Below are positions 40,512 to 48,275 of a DNA stretch of 64,000 nt, in pieces. A program made the position numbers and the translations under genes. The number at the start of each line of letters is the position of its first letter. Positions within the stretch are counted from its first letter, which is position 1. The DNA lies in NCBI RefSeq assembly GCF_023195535.1, contig NZ_JALPNF010000003.1, forward strand, positions 493,923-557,922, read 5' to 3'. The notes below the pieces were generated by a model that had not been told where the DNA came from, made no database searches, and saw nothing but the letters and a program-made list of their open reading frames with translations. Origin of the DNA: Sphingomonas faeni (GTDB lineage Bacteria > Pseudomonadota > Alphaproteobacteria > Sphingomonadales > Sphingomonadaceae).

Positions 40512-41144
40512 CTAACCATGCATCATGTCCCGAGGGGGCCATATGCCGTAGGTTACCGCGAAGGAATCCGACGCTTCCAAGCACGTCAGCCTAGTATCAG
40601 TCAGCCTCGGTACGTGCTGACCACCACATCCGCCGACCGGCACAACAAAGATGTTGGAGCAACCCCGCGCAACCGCCTCGGCACTGATTAGCGCGGGCTT
40701 GCCGTAGCAACTGCCCAGCTTACGGCACTCGGCGTCGGATTCTTGGATCCGCGTAAAGAGCGCGATCATGCTCGCAGTTAGTTCAGGCCATTGCTTCCGA
40801 ATGTCGGCGGCTAGATCATCTCGCCGCTGCATCGCCCCAGCGTAGGCGGTTTCCGCGAGCTTGCGGCGGTTCGAATCCTCAAGCTCCGTCACGCGGGCGT
40901 GAAGTAGCTCTAGCTTGGCGGTCATCCGGGTTGCCCGCCGCCGCTGCTTAGCTGCCTCGTCTGCGGCGTCGTCAGCGTCCGCCTCGGCGGTCTCTACCGC
41001 GATCGAAACCGCGTCTAGGCGCGCGGCCTCAGCGGTCGCTTCCGCGATCTCAGCCTGCATATCTGCGATTAGAATATTGACGTCGGTTAGGCGCGCGCCC
41101 TGCGCAAGTGCGGCGCCAATACGTTCGTCGGTCGGTTTAGGCAT
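40512..41144 (-). CDS. Coiled-coil island protein, function unknown
   Basis: A 210-residue protein starting MPKPTDERIGAALAQGARLTDVNILIADMQ at 41144 (GGGAGACG upstream). Residues about 25-130 form a long Ala/Glu-rich coiled coil (AEIAEATAEAARLDAVSIAVETAEADADDAADEAAKQRRRA...LELLHARVTELED). A C-terminal segment holds four cysteines (ECRKLGSCYGK, GCSNIFVVPVGGCGGQ), possibly metal-binding. No family recognised; could be a scaffold or spanin-like structural protein. Confidence 0.65.
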   Translation of the reverse strand: MPKPTDERIGAALAQGARLTDVNILIADMQAEIAEATAEAARLDAVSIAVETAEADADDAADEAAKQRRRATRMTAKLELLHARVTELEDSNRRKLAETAYAGAMQRRDDLAADIRKQWPELTASMIALFTRIQESDAECRKLGSCYGKPALISAEAVARGCSNIFVVPVGGCGGQHVPRLTDTRLTCLEASDSFAVTYGIWPPRDMMHG

Positions 41145-41181
41145 GTTTCGTCTCCCATTGGCGGCGCCGAAGCGCGGCCGG

Positions 41182-41676
41182 TTACTTGCGCCAGCCGTTG
41201 TGCAAGTCGTCTGACATTCGTTTGTGTGCGGCATCCGCCTCAATTCTGAGGGCCGCGGCCTGATGCGTCTGGTCCGCCAACGTCGCGGCGGTGCGCGCAT
41301 GGTTACCGGTCAACTTACGAACGGTTTGCGCTTCGATCGCTTCGCTCCAAGGCTGCGCATTGGCGCCCAAGTGGCTCTGCGAAAGGTCGTGAACATAGCG
41401 GGCGTGCGCGATCTCAGAGCGGCCGGCGCCACTGTCTGCAAACGTCCGCTCGGCGTCGGTAAGGGACACTGCGCCAGGGTTCGCCGTATCGCAGAAATTG
41501 CGGCTCCGGACGGTCTTGCCGGTGTCGGTCATCATTACGTCGAAGCCGATGTAATCCCCCGGCCCCATCCAGGCGCTCGCCATGCTGGCGGCGTAACCGG
41601 ATCGCAGCGCGCCCGAAGCGTCTAGGGCCTCGCTATCTGCGACCATTGTGCCATCTGAAACGCGGCGATAGGGCAT
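41182..41676 (-). CDS. Island protein, function unknown
   Basis: A 164-residue protein starting MPYRRVSDGTMVADSEALDASGALRSGY at 41676, chosen because AGGAGACGAC precedes that ATG; a TTG at 41712 is in frame. N-terminal half is beta-rich (GDYIGFDVMMTDTGKTVRSRNF), C-terminal half helical with Ala/Glu/His. I recognise no family. A GGTAA...TTACC motif lies about 55 bp upstream. Confidence 0.62.
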   Translation of the reverse strand: MPYRRVSDGTMVADSEALDASGALRSGYAASMASAWMGPGDYIGFDVMMTDTGKTVRSRNFCDTANPGAVSLTDAERTFADSGAGRSEIAHARYVHDLSQSHLGANAQPWSEAIEAQTVRKLTGNHARTAATLADQTHQAAALRIEADAAHKRMSDDLHNGWRK

Positions 41677-41731
41677 TGTCGTCTCCTGGTGCCAGCGTCG
41701 ATCGCAGGCCAATGATCAGGAGCTATCGGTA

Positions 41732-41757
41732 GGTAAGACCAGCGGTTACCGCCGTCA
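41732..41757 (-). repeat. Island motif GGTAA-N-TTACCGCCGTCA, copy B
   Basis: GGTAA (41732-41736), nine bases, TTACC (41746-41750), then GCCGTCA. Upstream of the minus-strand gene starting at 41676. The rest of the 41677-41981 gap shows no gene. Confidence 0.65.
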
Positions 41758-41981
41758 TCGGTCATTCAGATTTGGACGGTCACTGCCATGTTGGTGCAAC
41801 GTGGTGGGGTTACCGTCAAATCTGAGGGAATGCTCTCGGCAGTTCGGCGGAGGCCATGTCCGCCCGCAGTCGGTTTGTCCAACTCGGAACTCGGCGTCTG
41901 CTCTGTCAGGCCAGTATAGACTTCTCAGGCCCGATCGGAAACAAGCTGTTTGCGGGCAAGCCGCAGGGGTCGAACTCATTG

Positions 41982-42854
41982 ATGCAAAGAGTGCTTTGGT
42001 ACGTTCTGGCGGCTTTGCTAGGCAGCGTCTTGCTCATCGCATCGACATGGGTCATTTATCCACAAGCCCCAAAACTAACTCCGGACAACGCTTTCAAACA
42101 GGAGGTCGCACGCTTCCGGCCAGGTGGACAAAGATGTCAGGCGGAAGTCATTCGGCGGCTTAAAATTCCTAGCCGTATCGAACGTCGTGCTGCCGACTGT
42201 CTCGACGCCGAACAAAAACAGCGAGATCAGTCGAATAGTATCTTGGAGGCTCGTCGTGCGGCCGATGCTGCCAGCGCCAGCGCGGTTTCAGCATTCGAGC
42301 AAACCCGGATAGCGGCCTTGAGTTTGTCTCTGGGCGCGCTGACGATGATAGCAGCGATCGCGGCCGCTTGGTATGCCCGACAGGCGGCGGAAGGTACAAA
42401 GCAGTCCAACGTCGCATATCAGAGCGCCGCCCGCCCGGTAGTTGTCATCAGCCTAGCAAACTTCAAGATTGAGGCGTTGTGGCTTACCTACGATATTGTC
42501 TGCGCAAATGTTGGCGGGACCGGTTGTGTGGTTGAAAAGCTAGCATTCACTTGGCGACCTAAAGATTCCCAAAGCAGTATTTATCTAGGCAGCTCATGCT
42601 TTAAGCCTATACCCTCGACAGCAGAGCCGGTGGTATTGCGTTCAGATACTGTTATGCTTTCGGGCCTCCTGGAGAGGAGCGTGATCGAGATGGTGGTTTT
42701 TATTAGCGGGGCTTTTATATCTGAATCAGACAAAGCTCAGCGTTTTGCTTTCGAGGTGTCCGAGTCTTCCGAGAACTTCGAAAAAGCTCATTTTCATCGC
42801 GTTGAACCAATGGGCTTGAGATTCGAGAATCTAGGTCAGACAGAGTTGCTATAA
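41982..42854 (+). CDS. Two-helix membrane protein, island cargo
   Basis: A 290-residue protein with an N-terminal transmembrane helix (VLWYVLAALLGSVLLIASTW), a coiled coil of about 90 residues (CLDAEQKQRDQSNSILEARRAADAASA), a second helix (LSLGALTMIAAIAAAWYARQ) and a C-terminal beta-rich domain of about 140 residues (SAARPVVVISLANFKIEALWL...). Lower GC and more A/T-ending codons than the flanks. It is inserted on the plus strand within the minus-strand operon and overlaps the downstream 67-residue gene by 19 bp. Typical of passenger genes in prophages; a role in phage exclusion is possible but unproven. Confidence 0.65.
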   Translation: MQRVLWYVLAALLGSVLLIASTWVIYPQAPKLTPDNAFKQEVARFRPGGQRCQAEVIRRLKIPSRIERRAADCLDAEQKQRDQSNSILEARRAADAASASAVSAFEQTRIAALSLSLGALTMIAAIAAAWYARQAAEGTKQSNVAYQSAARPVVVISLANFKIEALWLTYDIVCANVGGTGCVVEKLAFTWRPKDSQSSIYLGSSCFKPIPSTAEPVVLRSDTVMLSGLLERSVIEMVVFISGAFISESDKAQRFAFEVSESSENFEKAHFHRVEPMGLRFENLGQTELL

Positions 42855-43039
42855 TCTATTCGTGCCGCGCGAAGGCGATCGGCGCCCAACGCCGTGAAGT
42901 AGCGCGTCGTCGCGCGCTTCCCGAATATGCGATTGGCGCGCTCCCAACCCAGCTCGACGAATACCCGTTCAAACTCAACTGGGATCGGTTCGGCAATCTT
43001 GGTCGACTGAGCCTTACGCACGGTGTCAGGCGTCCTCAT
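42836..43039 (-). CDS. Small island protein, function unknown
   Basis: A 67-residue basic ORF (MRTPDTVRKAQSTKIAEPIPVEFERVFVELGWERANRIFGKRATTRYFTALGADRLRAARIDY...). Its start overlaps the stop of the upstream gene by 14 bp. The ELGWERANRIFGKRATTRYFTALGADRL stretch looks like a compact helical DNA-binding domain, but this is a guess. Probably coupled to the primase operon. Confidence 0.52.
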   Translation of the reverse strand: MRTPDTVRKAQSTKIAEPIPVEFERVFVELGWERANRIFGKRATTRYFTALGADRLRAARIDYSNSV

Positions 43040-43556
43040 CAATGATGCCAAGACCGGCGATCTGGCGCAGCTCGTTGAAATACTCGCGGGCTTCCGGCGT
43101 GCCGCGGTTCCAAGCTCGCATGATGTGGACAGCCAGCGTCGTTTCCCGATCTTCGTCAACGAACCCGGCGCGCTCCTGCCGGTAGGCGACTGCCGCCGCT
43201 TTCGCCTTACGCTCGCCCCAGCCTTCCGCAACCGCGGTCGCCAGCGTCTCGAACCGAGTTTCGTCGGGCAGGCAGGAAAGTTGCGCGTGCACCTCGAACG
43301 ATAGCCGATCGTCACGCTTGCCTGGTGGGAATGCAGTGGCGATGCGAACACTGTTGCTCAGCTTCACCCGCGCAATGTCCAACACCCCGGCCATCTCGGT
43401 TGTCGTCGCCCCGATCCCCTTGCACCGGGCGTCCGCGATCAGGTCGCCCATTGCCCAGTTCGCCGCATCGCGCGCCGTCGAATGGCTTCGGAAGGTGTCG
43501 AGCCAGTCGTCATACTGCGCGGCTAGTTCGGGCGTAGGGAGCGAGGGGGCGACCAT
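43026..43556 (-). CDS. Putative HTH protein of the replication module
   Basis: A 176-residue protein starting at ATG 43556 (MVAPSLPTPELAAQYDDWLDTFRS), preceded by the island's 8-bp inverted repeat. It has a helix-turn-helix-like stretch (TEMAGVLDIARVKLSNSVRIATAFPPGKRDDRLSFEVHAQLSCLP) resembling the DNA-binding part of ParB/KorB-like or phage replication-initiation proteins, followed by helices (AVAEGWGERKAKAAAVAYRQERA). Next to the primase-helicase, so a role in replication is plausible. The frame continues to 43652 but would run through the repeat. Confidence 0.62.
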   Translation of the reverse strand: MVAPSLPTPELAAQYDDWLDTFRSHSTARDAANWAMGDLIADARCKGIGATTTEMAGVLDIARVKLSNSVRIATAFPPGKRDDRLSFEVHAQLSCLPDETRFETLATAVAEGWGERKAKAAAVAYRQERAGFVDEDRETTLAVHIMRAWNRGTPEAREYFNELRQIAGLGIIDEDA

Positions 43557-43573
43557 GCGACGGTTATTCTCGT

Positions 43574-43600
43574 GGCGGTAAAGTGCGCTTACCGCCGTCA
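43574..43600 (-). repeat. Island motif GGTAA-N-TTACCGCCGTCA, copy C
   Basis: Perfect 8-bp arms GGCGGTAA (43574-43581) and TTACCGCC (43589-43596), 7-bp spacer, then GTCA. It lies 18 bp upstream of the minus-strand ATG at 43556 and about 50 bp after the primase stop. Best operator-like copy of the three. Confidence 0.7.
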
Positions 43601-43648
43601 GGTTCGCGCCCCGTAAAAACCCCGGATTATCGGCCGCGCACCTAAGCA

Positions 43649-45718
43649 TCACCCGAAGTCCTCGAACCCCGGAACCGGCTCGTTGCCAGTCTCACCGGGG
43701 GCAAGGATCTGCTTACCGCGGGGCCTACCCTTTGGCTGCTCGGCTGCTTCTTCATGGGAGGGCGCGGGCACCCCAAGTGCCGCGTCCGGTATATTTATAT
43801 AACCGTATGTGGGGGGGGTGGTTTGGGAAGGCAGTTCGGGGTCGTTCGGGAACGTCTGTGGGAAGCGTTCGGGGGTGGCGTTGGGGGTCGTTTGCAAGCG
43901 TCCGGATGAACGCCCCTTTGTCGTGTCGTAAACCTCGATCTGTTCGACTTTGCCGATCGACAGCAGGCGCTTCATCGCGAGCGCGAGCTTGTCCTTTTTC
44001 ATCCCCTTAGCCTCTGGCATTCCCTCGAACCGGCTGGGGGCATAGCTCGGGCTGACATTGGCGGAGACGTGAAGACCCTGCTTCACCGCAGCCGCGAGAC
44101 AGTCGAGGAAGGCCTGATTTGCCGAATTGGTCGCTGCGACCTCTGCGATCTGGGCCCGCATATCCGGCGACAGATCCGCGTCACGCACCAGCGCGAAGTC
44201 ATGCCACCGACAGGACATTTCCTCCCCAGCGCGCGCATAGTTGGCCTTGCCCAGCGATATGCGGCGCACGTCCGCGTCGTCTTCCGAGCGCTCCATAAGC
44301 ACTTGCGACCGGACTGCATTGAGCCAAGCCGTGCTGCCCGAATAGGTATCGCCTGCCTTGTTCCGGTGCGCGATCAGCAGGATCGTCACACCGAAGTCGC
44401 CGCATAGCTGATACAGCAGATTGATAAACGCCGTGACTTGCCCGCGGTCGTTCTCGTTGCCGGGGAACAAGTGCGCCACGTTGTCGAGCGTCACTAGCTT
44501 GGCGCCTGTCTTCTCAATCGTTGACCGCAGCAGCTTGTACGCCGTCGCCACCCGGAGCTTGCCACCATCTTCGAACGTCGCCAGCTCGTTGTTCAGCCGG
44601 CCGCGAAGGCTGACGACATGCAGCCGGCCAGCGAGGGCCTGCAACGTCGTGCCGATCGTCGTCGCGATCTTGGCAAGGCGCCAATGGTTCTCTCGATTGT
44701 CGTCCTCAGCCGTGATGTAGAGCGCGGGGCTCGCTACCACGTCGACACCCAGGAACGGCTTCCCCGCGGCTGCGCAGGCGCTAATCTGGAGGGCGAGGGT
44801 GGACTTGTTCGTGCCGCCGTCGCCGGTGATGATCACCACGTCATCCTTCGGGATGAAGCCGGGCATGACGAAGGCTTTGGGCGTTGGCGTAGTGTTCGCC
44901 CAGGCCGTCAGGTCGGCAATGTCGAACGTCTCGACGACAGGGTTGAAAGCGATGTCGGTTAGTGCCCGCAGGTCGAACGCCGAACCGCCAGCCCCCATGC
45001 TGCACTTCGCCTTTACCCAGTCGATTACGTCGCCCTTGGGAGGCAGGCCGGGAAGCTCGACGATAGCGGCCACGCCCCCAGCGGAGCGCACCGCGGCGGC
45101 TACCTGGTCGGCGAATACGCGGCCTACATCGTCATTATCGGGCAGCACCGCGACCTTGCGGCCGGCAAGGTACGAAACGTAGTCGTCTCGCCAGCCCTTG
45201 CACCCGAACGCGATCGCAGTGGCAACGAAGCCCATTTCGACCAGCTTGTCAGCTTTCCGTTCGCCCTCGACGAAATAGACAACCTGGTCCGGATCGGCTG
45301 CAAGCAACTCGGGCAGGCGGTATGGCACGCGCTCGACTTTCTCGAGTCCGGTCATCCAGGCGGTGCCCTCAAGGCGTTGCGCCACGAACCGCTTGGCCTC
45401 ACCGGGCTTCTCACGCCGGACGGTCCGGTACAGCACCGCGCCATTGGCGTCCGCGTATTCGTACCGCGCGACATCACGCCAAGCGGGATGGTCTGCGCTG
45501 CGCTCGCGATCGGGCAGCAACCCGGCCTTGCGGCACTCATCCTTGATCTCGCGCCAGTCACCGCCGTTGAACGATGATATGACGACGTCGCCAGTGGCGC
45601 CGTCCATCACCTTCATTCCCCGATCCTTCGAACTATGCCCAGGCGTCGGGAACAGCCCATAGCTGCCGTGCCATTCGCCGCGATAATGCCGGGTGATGTT
45701 CTCCGCTACCGAAGCCAT
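43649..45718 (-). CDS. Primase-helicase (TOPRIM plus RepA-like AAA ATPase)
   Basis: Replication protein of the island, 689 residues. N-terminal zinc-finger-type start (about 1-60; GSYGLFPTPGHSSKDRG), TOPRIM domain (VVYFVEGERKADKL with E151; LPDNDDVGR around 194), then a RecA/RepA-like ATPase (ITGDGGTNKSTLALQ Walker A at about 299-307; KLVTLDNVAHLF Walker B; ILLIAHRNKAGD sensor). The last 150 residues are polar and probably disordered or host-factor binding. The CHC2 cysteines expected in full zinc fingers are not seen, so primer synthesis may be weak or the finger diverged. ATG overlaps the upstream stop. Confidence 0.9.
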   Translation of the reverse strand: MASVAENITRHYRGEWHGSYGLFPTPGHSSKDRGMKVMDGATGDVVISSFNGGDWREIKDECRKAGLLPDRERSADHPAWRDVARYEYADANGAVLYRTVRREKPGEAKRFVAQRLEGTAWMTGLEKVERVPYRLPELLAADPDQVVYFVEGERKADKLVEMGFVATAIAFGCKGWRDDYVSYLAGRKVAVLPDNDDVGRVFADQVAAAVRSAGGVAAIVELPGLPPKGDVIDWVKAKCSMGAGGSAFDLRALTDIAFNPVVETFDIADLTAWANTTPTPKAFVMPGFIPKDDVVIITGDGGTNKSTLALQISACAAAGKPFLGVDVVASPALYITAEDDNRENHWRLAKIATTIGTTLQALAGRLHVVSLRGRLNNELATFEDGGKLRVATAYKLLRSTIEKTGAKLVTLDNVAHLFPGNENDRGQVTAFINLLYQLCGDFGVTILLIAHRNKAGDTYSGSTAWLNAVRSQVLMERSEDDADVRRISLGKANYARAGEEMSCRWHDFALVRDADLSPDMRAQIAEVAATNSANQAFLDCLAAAVKQGLHVSANVSPSYAPSRFEGMPEAKGMKKDKLALAMKRLLSIGKVEQIEVYDTTKGRSSGRLQTTPNATPERFPQTFPNDPELPSQTTPPTYGYINIPDAALGVPAPSHEEAAEQPKGRPRGKQILAPGETGNEPVPGFEDFG

Positions 45719-46017
45719 CAGCGAACCTCGCGCCCGTAAACCTGCCCAGGCCGTTGCTGAGCGCCGGTAAGGTTTAGTGGCCGGTATGGTTGACCCTCAA
45801 GCTTATAGACCAGCGGCATACCGCTAGCCCGGTGGACGCGCATCGCGAGCGATTCCGCGGAAGCGTAGGGCATCGCGCACGGCCCCATTGCCATAGACGC
45901 GACTTTGCCTTCAGGCTTGGCACCGAACCATTCCAGGCACCACTGCCCACGCGGGACCTGCTTGATCACAAGCGCTCGAACGGGTGGCCTGCCAAGGCGA
46001 TGTAGAACGGCGGTCAT
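45718..46017 (-). CDS. Island protein, function unknown
   Basis: A 99-residue protein (MTAVLHRLGRPPVRALVIKQVPRGQWCLEWFGAKPEGKVASM...) with a beta-rich first half and a segment resembling regulatory proteins encoded before primases. Coupled by 4-bp overlaps to genes on both sides (46014-46017 and 45718-45721). No family recognised. Confidence 0.58.
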   Translation of the reverse strand: MTAVLHRLGRPPVRALVIKQVPRGQWCLEWFGAKPEGKVASMAMGPCAMPYASAESLAMRVHRASGMPLVYKLEGQPYRPLNLTGAQQRPGQVYGREVR

Positions 46018-46289
46018 GCCGTGCCCCCTCGCGCCCGCGCGATCATCGTAGCAGCAAGGTCCCGAGCTTCGGCCTCTTTCTCAAGCTGCCGAACGATGCA
46101 CGCGCCAACGGCGACAAGCGCACTCTTTTGTTCGTCTGTAAGCACCGATTGTGCGGCATTGAGGGTCTTCGCTAAGTCGACCAGCGCCGCGATCCAGAAC
46201 GTGTCCGCCCATCCCTCGGGAAGGTTGCCAGCCTGCTCCGCAAAAACGCCGAGGTAGGACTTCCACGAGTCCTTTCGATCGGCGCTCAT
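46014..46289 (-). CDS. Island protein, function unknown
   Basis: A 91-residue helical protein starting MSADRKDSWKSYLGVFAEQAGNLPEGWADTFWIAALVDLAKTLN at 46289. Acidic first half, basic end. Its stop overlaps the next gene (ATGA). Encoded between the excisionase-like gene and the primase, where accessory replication proteins usually lie. No family recognised. Confidence 0.58.
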   Translation of the reverse strand: MSADRKDSWKSYLGVFAEQAGNLPEGWADTFWIAALVDLAKTLNAAQSVLTDEQKSALVAVGACIVRQLEKEAEARDLAATMIARARGGTA

Positions 46290-46369
46290 TCCGACACCGC
46301 GCTTGCGCGTTCGCGGAGCTTTGCGTAAAACAAAGGCCGTCGACGGTCTCCACACCCAAGATGAAATTG

Positions 46370-46401
46370 GCCCTGCACCCTGATCCGGTGCGGGGCTTTT
46401 T
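46370..46401 (+). terminator. Plus-strand rho-independent terminator among minus-strand genes
   Basis: Stem GCCCTGCACC (46370-46379) with GGTGCGGGGC (46387-46396), one mismatch, then TTTTT (46397-46401) on the plus strand. Every gene nearby is on the minus strand, so it would end an antisense or noncoding plus-strand transcript. Confidence 0.65.
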
Positions 46402-46416
46402 CGTTTGGGGCATTAC

Positions 46417-46581
46417 TCATGCTGCACCGACGAGCTTCTTGATGCTCTCGACGTGCACGAGCTGGCGCCGGCCGATCTTGACCGTGCTAAGCGTCCCACC
46501 ATTGATGAGATTGTAAATCGAGTTACGCCCGAGGCCGGTAGCCTTGCAGGCGTCTGCGATTGATACGGTGACAGGTTCCAT
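46417..46581 (-). CDS. Excisionase-like HTH protein
   Basis: A 54-residue DNA-binding protein of the excisionase/AlpA type (MerR-like winged helix): VTVSIADACKATGLGRNSIYNLINGGTLSTVKIGRRQLVHVESIKKLV. Such proteins act as recombination directionality factors or activators of island genes. The ATG at 46581 fits the family N-terminus; the frame continues to 46644. Encoded 2.8 kb from the integrase. Confidence 0.82.
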   Translation of the reverse strand: MEPVTVSIADACKATGLGRNSIYNLINGGTLSTVKIGRRQLVHVESIKKLVGAA

Positions 46582-47286
46582 TGCGGTGCCTTCGGTTTGT
46601 CTGCGTTTGCACAAATACCGGGGCGCGTGCGGGGCGTTTACCACCGTCAGCGCGACGTATCGGCGTGCGAACGCGGCGCGTCAGTTGGGGACGGTGGTGG
46701 GGCTGATGCCGACACGCGAGGCGAAAGCCGCGAGAAACCGCCGAAAAGTTGGGCCCCGATGGCGGATCACCAGTCCGCAACTGTGTGCGCTGGCAGCAGT
46801 CGCAGCCGACATGGAACAGATCGCCGGCGCGCTTGAGGACGATCTAGAACGGAATCGTTCGCGGATCTCCAAGTCGAGGTCGGTAGCGAACGTCGTTGTA
46901 AGAGCCCCGCCGATAGGGGTATGGCTACGCCTGGGCATCAAAAGTGCCTTTCCGCAGTGATACGTTCGGCCGTGAACAGCCGTTCGTGTTGATGGGGGAG
47001 AGGCGGTCGGAAGGGCGCGTGCCCTAGGAAGCTGAACCCTTCCGACCGTCCACGGCGCTGGAGAACCCTGCACCGATTACCATCGCCCATAGAGCGCGGC
47101 AGAAACCTAAAACATCAAAGGCCGGCGAACACCGCCAGCCAGTATGCGATACCAGACATGGTGTACGAGGCGGCGAACAAATAGCCAACGTTGCGCTAGC
47201 CTAGGCCTCCGATTTTCCGTTCTCTAATCGTTCTTTAGGCCAGCGATGTGGCGGCCAAATGCACCGCCGCGCGAACACGAACCACA
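46582..47286. other. Unassigned island region with RNA-like hairpin
   Basis: About 700 bp with no convincing gene. It includes a perfect 12-bp inverted repeat (CGGTCGGAAGGG at 47004-47015 with CCCTTCCGACCG at 47037-47048, 21-nt loop), a half copy of the GTTTACCACCGTCA motif at about 46636, and a weak 85-codon minus-strand ORF listed separately. In temperate elements this position between integrase-side genes and the excisionase often holds the immunity or switch region. Confidence 0.5.
46681..46938 (-). CDS. Doubtful ORF with HTH-like C-terminus
   Basis: An 85-codon ORF (MPRRSHTPIGGALTTTFATDLDLEIRERFRSRS...). The last residues, FLAAFASRVGISPTTVPN, resemble the first helices of a Cro/LacI-type helix-turn-helix, but the ORF stops where the recognition helix should continue. 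It may be a decayed repressor or a chance frame. The opposite strand is also open here. Confidence 0.25.
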   Translation of the reverse strand: MPRRSHTPIGGALTTTFATDLDLEIRERFRSRSSSSAPAICSMSAATAASAHSCGLVIRHRGPTFRRFLAAFASRVGISPTTVPN

Positions 47287-47721
47287 TCAGCTAGGAGCCT
47301 CCGCTTCGTGGAGCTGGAGCGCTGCAACGGTGGCGCGGACGGCCTCGACACGTTCAGGATGCCCAATAAGTGGCCGCATGACGTCCCCCAGCGCTATCCA
47401 GTCGCATTCGTGGACTATCAGCCATAAGCGGCCGGCACCGAGCGCGTAGCCCCCGCCGATCGCCGCCAAGCTTCGGAGCCATGCCGTTGCATCGAAGGCG
47501 TCGGCGTTCGGATAGATCCTGTCGACCGCCTCGACCATTTTGCGAACGATCGCGAACCGAGCCGGGTTGTCGTAGATCTCCCGGAACACGTCGGCCGCGG
47601 CTCGGTCCTGCTCGGGATTGTCGAGTCGCCAGCCTGCGATCAGCTCTCCGTCGTGCAAGGTCAGGGTGCCTCCGACTGCCAGGAACGATGCGCGCCACGT
47701 GGCAGCGTTCCAGTCGGTCAT
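47287..47721 (-). CDS. Island protein, function unknown
   Basis: A 144-residue acidic protein starting MTDWNAATWRASFLAVGGTLTLHDGELIAGWRLDNPEQDRAAADVFREIYDNPARF at 47721, with the ATG overlapping the upstream stop (ATGA). Mixed helix/strand, Trp-rich. No family recognised. It may contribute to regulation or anti-host functions near the integrase. Confidence 0.55.
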   Translation of the reverse strand: MTDWNAATWRASFLAVGGTLTLHDGELIAGWRLDNPEQDRAAADVFREIYDNPARFAIVRKMVEAVDRIYPNADAFDATAWLRSLAAIGGGYALGAGRLWLIVHECDWIALGDVMRPLIGHPERVEAVRATVAALQLHEAEAPS

Positions 47722-48275
47722 CGATCGTTCGCGGCGAACGTGCCGGCCTCCACGTCCATTGCGAAATTGCCGCACAAGCGCGCTTCATCATCCTCGAAGC
47801 CGTGACTGCCCATGTCTGACGGCTGGCGGATGTTTTCGGGCCACGAACTCGGCTCTCGGTCGATGTCGGCTATCGTCTGAGTATCCCAGTATCGGCCAAT
47901 CGAAAGCAGAAGGTCTTCCTGCCCCGCGATATGGTCTTCACCTGCACCGCACGTATCGGCGTCGTCGTCCTCGGCCGGGTCGCTGTCTTCGTCGTCCTCG
48001 GTCGTATAGGCCGTCTCTGACATCTCGTAGCCGGCGCTGGTCGTCTTGCGGCTCCGGGTGTGCCACTCTGGATAGGACAGGTCGTTGGCGTCGCCACAGG
48101 GTTCGTCGTCCCCGCCGTCTTCAAGGTCGGGATCTCCCCCCAGTGTATCCATGAAGGCAATTAGGGACTCGATCTGGTCGCCAACCTCCTTCGCTGCTCG
48201 TTTGCGCCCCAATAGGGAGGGGAGGTCGAATAGCGGCAGTGCCTGCGCACCGTTCAAGATACGAAGCTCAAGCAT
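47718..48275 (-). CDS. Acidic island protein, function unknown
   Basis: A 185-residue protein starting MLELRILNGAQALPLFDLPSLLGRKRAAKEVGDQIESLIAFMDTLGGDPDLEDGGDDEPCGDANDL at 48275. The centre is very acidic (TTEDDEDSDPAEDDDADTCGAGEDH), like DNA-mimic or chaperone-type phage proteins, but no family is recognised. Overlaps both neighbours by 4-8 bp. Confidence 0.55.
   Translation of the reverse strand: MLELRILNGAQALPLFDLPSLLGRKRAAKEVGDQIESLIAFMDTLGGDPDLEDGGDDEPCGDANDLSYPEWHTRSRKTTSAGYEMSETAYTTEDDEDSDPAEDDDADTCGAGEDHIAGQEDLLLSIGRYWDTQTIADIDREPSSWPENIRQPSDMGSHGFEDDEARLCGNFAMDVEAGTFAANDR

Noticed and set aside
46081..46413. 110-codon minus-strand frame between the excisionase-like and primase-side genes
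   Set aside because: Overlaps the coupled 46014-46289 gene in another frame and crosses the terminator hairpin; composition is shadow-like.
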